Shown here: positions 60,329 to 64,000 of the stretch, piece by piece | How positions within the stretch are numbered: the first letter of the stretch is position 1 | Layout of the letters: each line of letters opens with the position of its first letter | Assembly: GCA_021234535.1 (NCBI GenBank) | Contig: CM037830.1 | Coordinates: forward strand, 21,569,116 to 21,633,115 | Source of the DNA: Stichopus chloronotus | Taxonomy: Eukaryota > Echinodermata > Holothuroidea > Aspidochirotida > Stichopodidae | DNA: 64,000 nt | Direction of reading: 5' to 3' | The notes under the pieces: model-generated | Seen by the model: only the letters and a program-made list of their open reading frames with translations | Told to the model about the DNA's origin: nothing | The model's database searches: none | Program-made: the position numbers and the translations under genes

Positions 60329-60893
60329 TTAGTCGATATCAGTTATACGTGCCACTTTAAGCTCTAGACTAACATGAACGAAAAGGTCCCAGTCACGCTC
60401 CTCCCTTCCTTTGAACTCAATTGCAATTGCCATCTGCAGAAGCGAAAAAGGGAAAAAATTTGAGAAATCTCCGAATTTCAGGGAAAGTAGAAACACGACC
60501 CCATTTTTTTTTTCTTTTTTGGAGAGCATTTCGAGTTTAATGGCAAGGCCAGGGATTTCGCTTCCAGACATATTTGTTTTACAGAATAATGATTGCAGAT
60601 GATGTTGTTAGGATGTTATTAAAGTCAATAAAAATTCTATTAGGGACCGATTCAGCCTAAGGTTAACAAACACTTGAAATCCGCACTGTCCTTCGTCGAC
60701 GGAGCACTTCAGCATGCGAAAGGAGAGGCACCACATCCAATTGGGAGCAATTTAGCTCGATTTTTACATAGAAATGTCCGAGAGACACTTTTGAAGTGAC
60801 TCGATCAACTAGGTCACTCGGTGGAGGAATGATTGAACTTTGTATCACGTCAGCATATCGGCATTCAAGTCGCAAATTCTGGTCTTGCGCCAT
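60329..60893 (-). CDS. Two low-confidence minus-strand exon candidates
   Basis: The frame 60893-60663 opens with ATGGCGCAAGACCAG and encodes 76 residues of mixed composition (RLECRYADVIQSSIIPPPSD, then KVSLGHFYVKIEL). Further down, a pyrimidine-rich acceptor (TTTTTCGCTTCTGCAG) precedes 35 phase-0 codons, 60433-60329. These encode MAIAIEFKGREERDWDLF and VHVSLELKVARITDID, with a TAA stop. A possible donor inside the first frame (TTCTAT|GTAAAA) does not clearly match the phase of the second exon. I recognise no family, and these may be unrelated chance frames. Confidence 0.2.
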
Positions 60894-61230
60894 ACCGTCC
60901 TACAGAGCCCGCTATATCGTACGGAGAATAAGAGTGCATGGGGAGAACATGATGCAATAGCTAACCTTGGTAAATAAAACTATGTGACATGTGTTTGCAA
61001 AAGCAATACCTCTGTGTCTGACTGCATGCAGTTTCTATCCAAAGGGTCAATTCTACTCACTGAAAATACTTTCATCTGCACTTGCCACGGTTGTTTGCAG
61101 AATGATAAACAAATAGCCAAACCACTAACAATCTTGGATCATGGCCACTACGCATCGGGCTGTTCTATTATTACTAAAAATATGGATGTTTTTTTTTTTT
61201 TTGTTTCTTCAACTTTATCCTAAATGAAGG

Positions 61231-61311
61231 GTCGTTCTCAAAATAAACTCTTTTGAGGCATTTTTTTTTAACTTTGCCATATGATACAACCAACACCATT
61301 TTGAGAACGAC
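61231..61311. repeat. Perfect 14-bp inverted repeat spaced 53 bp
   Basis: GTCGTTCTCAAAAT and its exact complement ATTTTGAGAACGAC bracket a T-rich core. It may be the two ends of a very small element or a hairpin. Confidence 0.65.
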
Positions 61312-61734
61312 ACTCTCAATACTTTTCTTTTTTTACTTTATGTAGAGAAAATTTTAAAACTTCATTTTCTGCTACTACAATTAGATAGTTCCAGACCACC
61401 GGATGGGTCCTGGCCATCATACAACAGTGAGGATGCTGCTCTGACAAATTCGACAGGAGTTGTGTAATACTTCGTTGCCGCCCAGCGCATACCGTAGCTC
61501 CATGTGCACGATCTATATATGTTTATAATGTACATATCATGATTCACGCGTTCCATAGCCTATTGACTTTGAGCGTTGTACAACTCTTTGTGGCATGGTA
61601 CTCGTGTAGACTTTGGGTGCATCTGCTTGCCTAACAGTGGTGGAGCTAGCAGTCTCAGTCAGAGGTGACGAAAAGGCTTTTAGGGGCCTTGTGTAATAGG
61701 AATACCCGGCACTGCTCCTTAATGATGTTGACGG

Positions 61735-61860
61735 GAGGTGAGTGCGGCAGGACTATCTAAGCGGAGCGCCACCATAAATTGGCGAGGCGCAAAAAAGGAA
61801 GTATTTGCTCTTCAAACTGCCCCAGATGGCCAGAAACGGCACTTGTCGGGTGTGATAAGC
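61735..61860 (+). repeat. Family-4 repeat fragment
   Basis: GACTATCTAAGCGGAGCGCC followed by CAGATGGCCAGAAACGGCAC resembles the 62250 copy (GACTATCTACGAGGAGCGCC, then ACCGGACATCG). No termini are visible. Confidence 0.5.
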
Positions 61861-62219
61861 TGCTCATGCACAGTCATGGCACACAGATCTCATGTTTGCA
61901 GTTTCTCAAATTAATGAGAGCAAAAGAAAAGGCAAATAAACGAAACGAAAAGTAAATCTATGAAAATGCCAATACACATCTGATGGGTTGACTTAACACA
62001 AGAATAGTAAATTATGCATCCCCTTTCATATAATCTTGGAGCACTTGGGCAAATATTTGGGTGGGGATGAACATAATCGTTAGTCCCACACTTTTCATTG
62101 GGCAGTGGAGTCATAGCGATTGTTTGCAAAGGGTCAAGAGACAAGAACTGCCCCTCCATGAGTGTAGCTAGATTTATTTTCTTACTGGACCTTTGCCGAC
62201 ATGGATGAGGGGACATTAG

Positions 62220-62410
62220 ATAAGTGCCGGTGAAGTAAGAATTGTTTGAAGACTATCTACGAGGAGCGCCAGCATAGTTTGGAGCGGAGCGCAGCGCACC
62301 AGAAAAAAAAAAAAAAAACGTGAATATCGCACTAGATTACCGGACATCGTCTTTCCCAGGCTCAGAAAGCAAGGAAATGGTATAGTCAGCATTTTCTTGG
62401 CTGAAAAATT
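62220..62410 (+). repeat. Family-4 repeat fragment
   Basis: Contains GAAGACTATCTACGAGGAGC, GGAGCGGAGCGCAGCGCACC, an A16 run, then CTTTCCCAGGCTCAG and AGTCAGCATTTTCTTGG. It matches phrases at 39090-39225 and 61735-61860. It has the composite look of an old retroposed repeat, but class and ends are unknown. Confidence 0.5.
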
Positions 62411-63302
62411 AATATCATTTTGGGAGTTTTCTCTCTGACCATATGGCATCTCCGCCATTGTTGTCCAGAGAAAAGTCTGCTGATTTATGAATTGAATTTT
62501 ATTCCAGGTAGTCGATACGAACTCTGAACCTAGTCACGAAAAGAAAATAAAAGAGAAAAGCACACATGCACAAATATACAAACGAATAGGCCTATAGCCC
62601 AAGCAGGCAGGCAGTTATGAACGAGTCATCTTGGCCTTGTGTCTGAGATGTATACGTGTTCCGTTTCCGACATGGTTGTCACCTCATCACTGTCGAGTCA
62701 TTTTCATAAACCACTAATGACGTACTTGTAATTGGCGTCTTGCTGTGAATGGAAGTAAAGAAGTTCACCAGAAATCATGTGGCTTTTCAAACATTGTTCT
62801 CGACAAAGCTGTAGTTATGAGCTCGTTTTAGAATAACTGAAATAGTCATGTCAAACGTGTGTACATGTTATCTTCGATTACGACGTATGCAGGCGACTCT
62901 TCGATATTCGTATAGGAGACGGCAGATCGGAATGAAGCATGACATTCACTGAAGACGAAATAATTAGGCGAATCCCGCTGCAAGTGCAACATATATCTGA
63001 CTATCCTCGGTTCAGGTTGTGATGAATATCATTGATGCACTTTTAATCCAAAGTTGTTTTTTTTTTTTTTTGAGAAACTATCTAGGGAACACAAGGAAGG
63101 GGGATAAAATATGCATACGACGGAAAAGAGGGCCAATTTCAAACAATAATATTTCCATGAAGGTGTTTTTTTTTGTTTTTGTTTTTCTTTTATAGTAGCA
63201 TGCATGACTTAAACTGGATACCTTCGCCATGCGTGTTTGGTATGCTGCAGGTTACGGTGACGAGTTCTCTGAGCACGACCAATGCATGTACGTTGACTGA
63301 TG

Positions 63303-63718
63303 TTAAAACTGGAATACGACCCGAAAGCTTGTCATATTTTGCCACTGAAAGTCAAATTCCACGGAATATGTTTTAGTCACTGCCGAAAAAAAAACAACAA
63401 AAACTAATAATTGAAAAAAAAACCATTGTTTAAGCCCCATTTTTGCATACATGAATATTCACATCAATTCCCATCGGTCTGTTTGATTTCAACTAACGGT
63501 GATTGACCGCTACGCTTTATTGGAGAGGGAATTTTGTAGGGTCAACCAAAATGTCGAGACAATTTTCATATTCGTATATCGGGAAGATGCATGCTTGGGT
63601 CTTTTTCAGATTTTTGGACAGCTGATCTATTCTCCCACTTTCTCTTCCTTGAAACAGTGACGAAGAACAAAGCCAGACGACCAGGCGCTTGCCTGTACAA
63701 CTCACATTCCAGCTTTAA
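63303..63718 (+). mobile_element. Family-1 MITE, copy 5
   Basis: The left end is TTAAAACTGGAATACGA and the right end in reverse complement is TTAAAGCTGGAATGTGAG, both preceded by TG. It is full length with an A-rich insertion near 63385-63421. It shares ATGAATATTCACATCAATTC, GTCTGTTTGATTT, AAATGTCGAGACAATTTTCA and ACTTTCTCTTCCTTGAAACA with the other copies. Confidence 0.85.
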
Positions 63719-64000
63719 CAGTATGTTCGAAAAAAAAGAAAGGAGCTCCTCAGTGACACTGGAGAGGAGACGTGGAGGGGGGGGGGTTGGAAGGATAAGG
63801 GGAGGAAGGAGGAAGGGGGGAGGAGGAGAAGAATTGGGCCATGCAGTCAAAAGGAGTATTAAAGGAACTTTTGACGTTGCAAATTTATGTCTTGTCAAAC
63901 TGACTTGTATCGGTTTTACTAGATGTTTGTTCGTAGTGAATGAACAGTCATTTCATCTGCATAAGAGTTAATCGTTAATATCAGCTCAACCTCTGCGGCG

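Larger units (their letters stand above)
60894..63302. other. Non-coding stretch apart from the repeats listed
   Basis: No gene recognised. It holds A/T homopolymers near 61190, 61262, 62304 and 63057. Confidence 0.35.

Noticed and set aside
63566..63971. Two overlapping frames of 110 and 126 codons on opposite strands at the right edge
   Set aside because: They run through a family-1 MITE end and a G-rich tract; low-complexity and unsupported.
1..64000. tRNA, rRNA, snRNA genes and CRISPR arrays
   Set aside because: No A-box/B-box pair, rRNA or snRNA segment was recognised by eye, and regular spacer arrays are absent. The sequence is nuclear eukaryotic. A tRNA scan would be needed to be sure.

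Overview
This is a window of animal nuclear DNA: AT-rich, with intron-split genes that have GT-AG borders, many short interspersed repeats and a CR1-like retrotransposon. No bacterial or organelle features are visible. The gene content (BET1L, GEMIN2), the AGGTCA-rich tandem repeats and the G/C homopolymer tracts would fit a marine invertebrate deuterostome such as an echinoderm, but that placement is inference and no sequence search was possible.

Layout. Positions 1-1279 hold the 3' end of an unidentified plus-strand gene. From 1930 to 2780 there is a degenerate ~145-bp tandem repeat carrying triplets of the nuclear-receptor half-site AGGTCA. A hAT-type non-autonomous transposon with a perfect 8-bp target duplication lies at 7102-7410. 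The first complete gene, BET1L (Golgi Qc-SNARE GS15; minus strand, four coding exons), occupies 16685-11776. A decayed CR1-like LINE (minus strand, 17318-20800) fills the space upstream of it. An orphan plus-strand exon follows at 20979-21140. The second complete gene, GEMIN2 (SMN-complex subunit; plus strand, six coding exons, 283 codons), spans 22748-27535. All splice phases and the homologous protein order agree for both genes.

From 27.5 kb to the end I recognise no known gene. The DNA is mostly intergenic or intronic, and is populated by miniature inverted-repeat elements. One ~370-bp family has five copies across the window (one in a BET1L intron). A TTAA-flanked family has one full copy and two partial ones. 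A third family is shared between GEMIN2 intron 3 and 46.4 kb. There are also fragments of a GGAGCGCC-type repeat, microsatellites, and a second AGGTCA array at 51 kb. A few plausible but unidentified exons are listed at low confidence. The most interesting is a 71-codon ORF at 43852-44067 with a textbook signal peptide and a cationic, two-cysteine C-terminus.

The two certain genes act in unrelated housekeeping pathways: vesicle fusion at the Golgi, and assembly of spliceosomal snRNPs. Nothing here amounts to a multi-gene system. The points most worth following are the candidate secreted peptide, the receptor-half-site repeats, the orphan exons and the transposon families.
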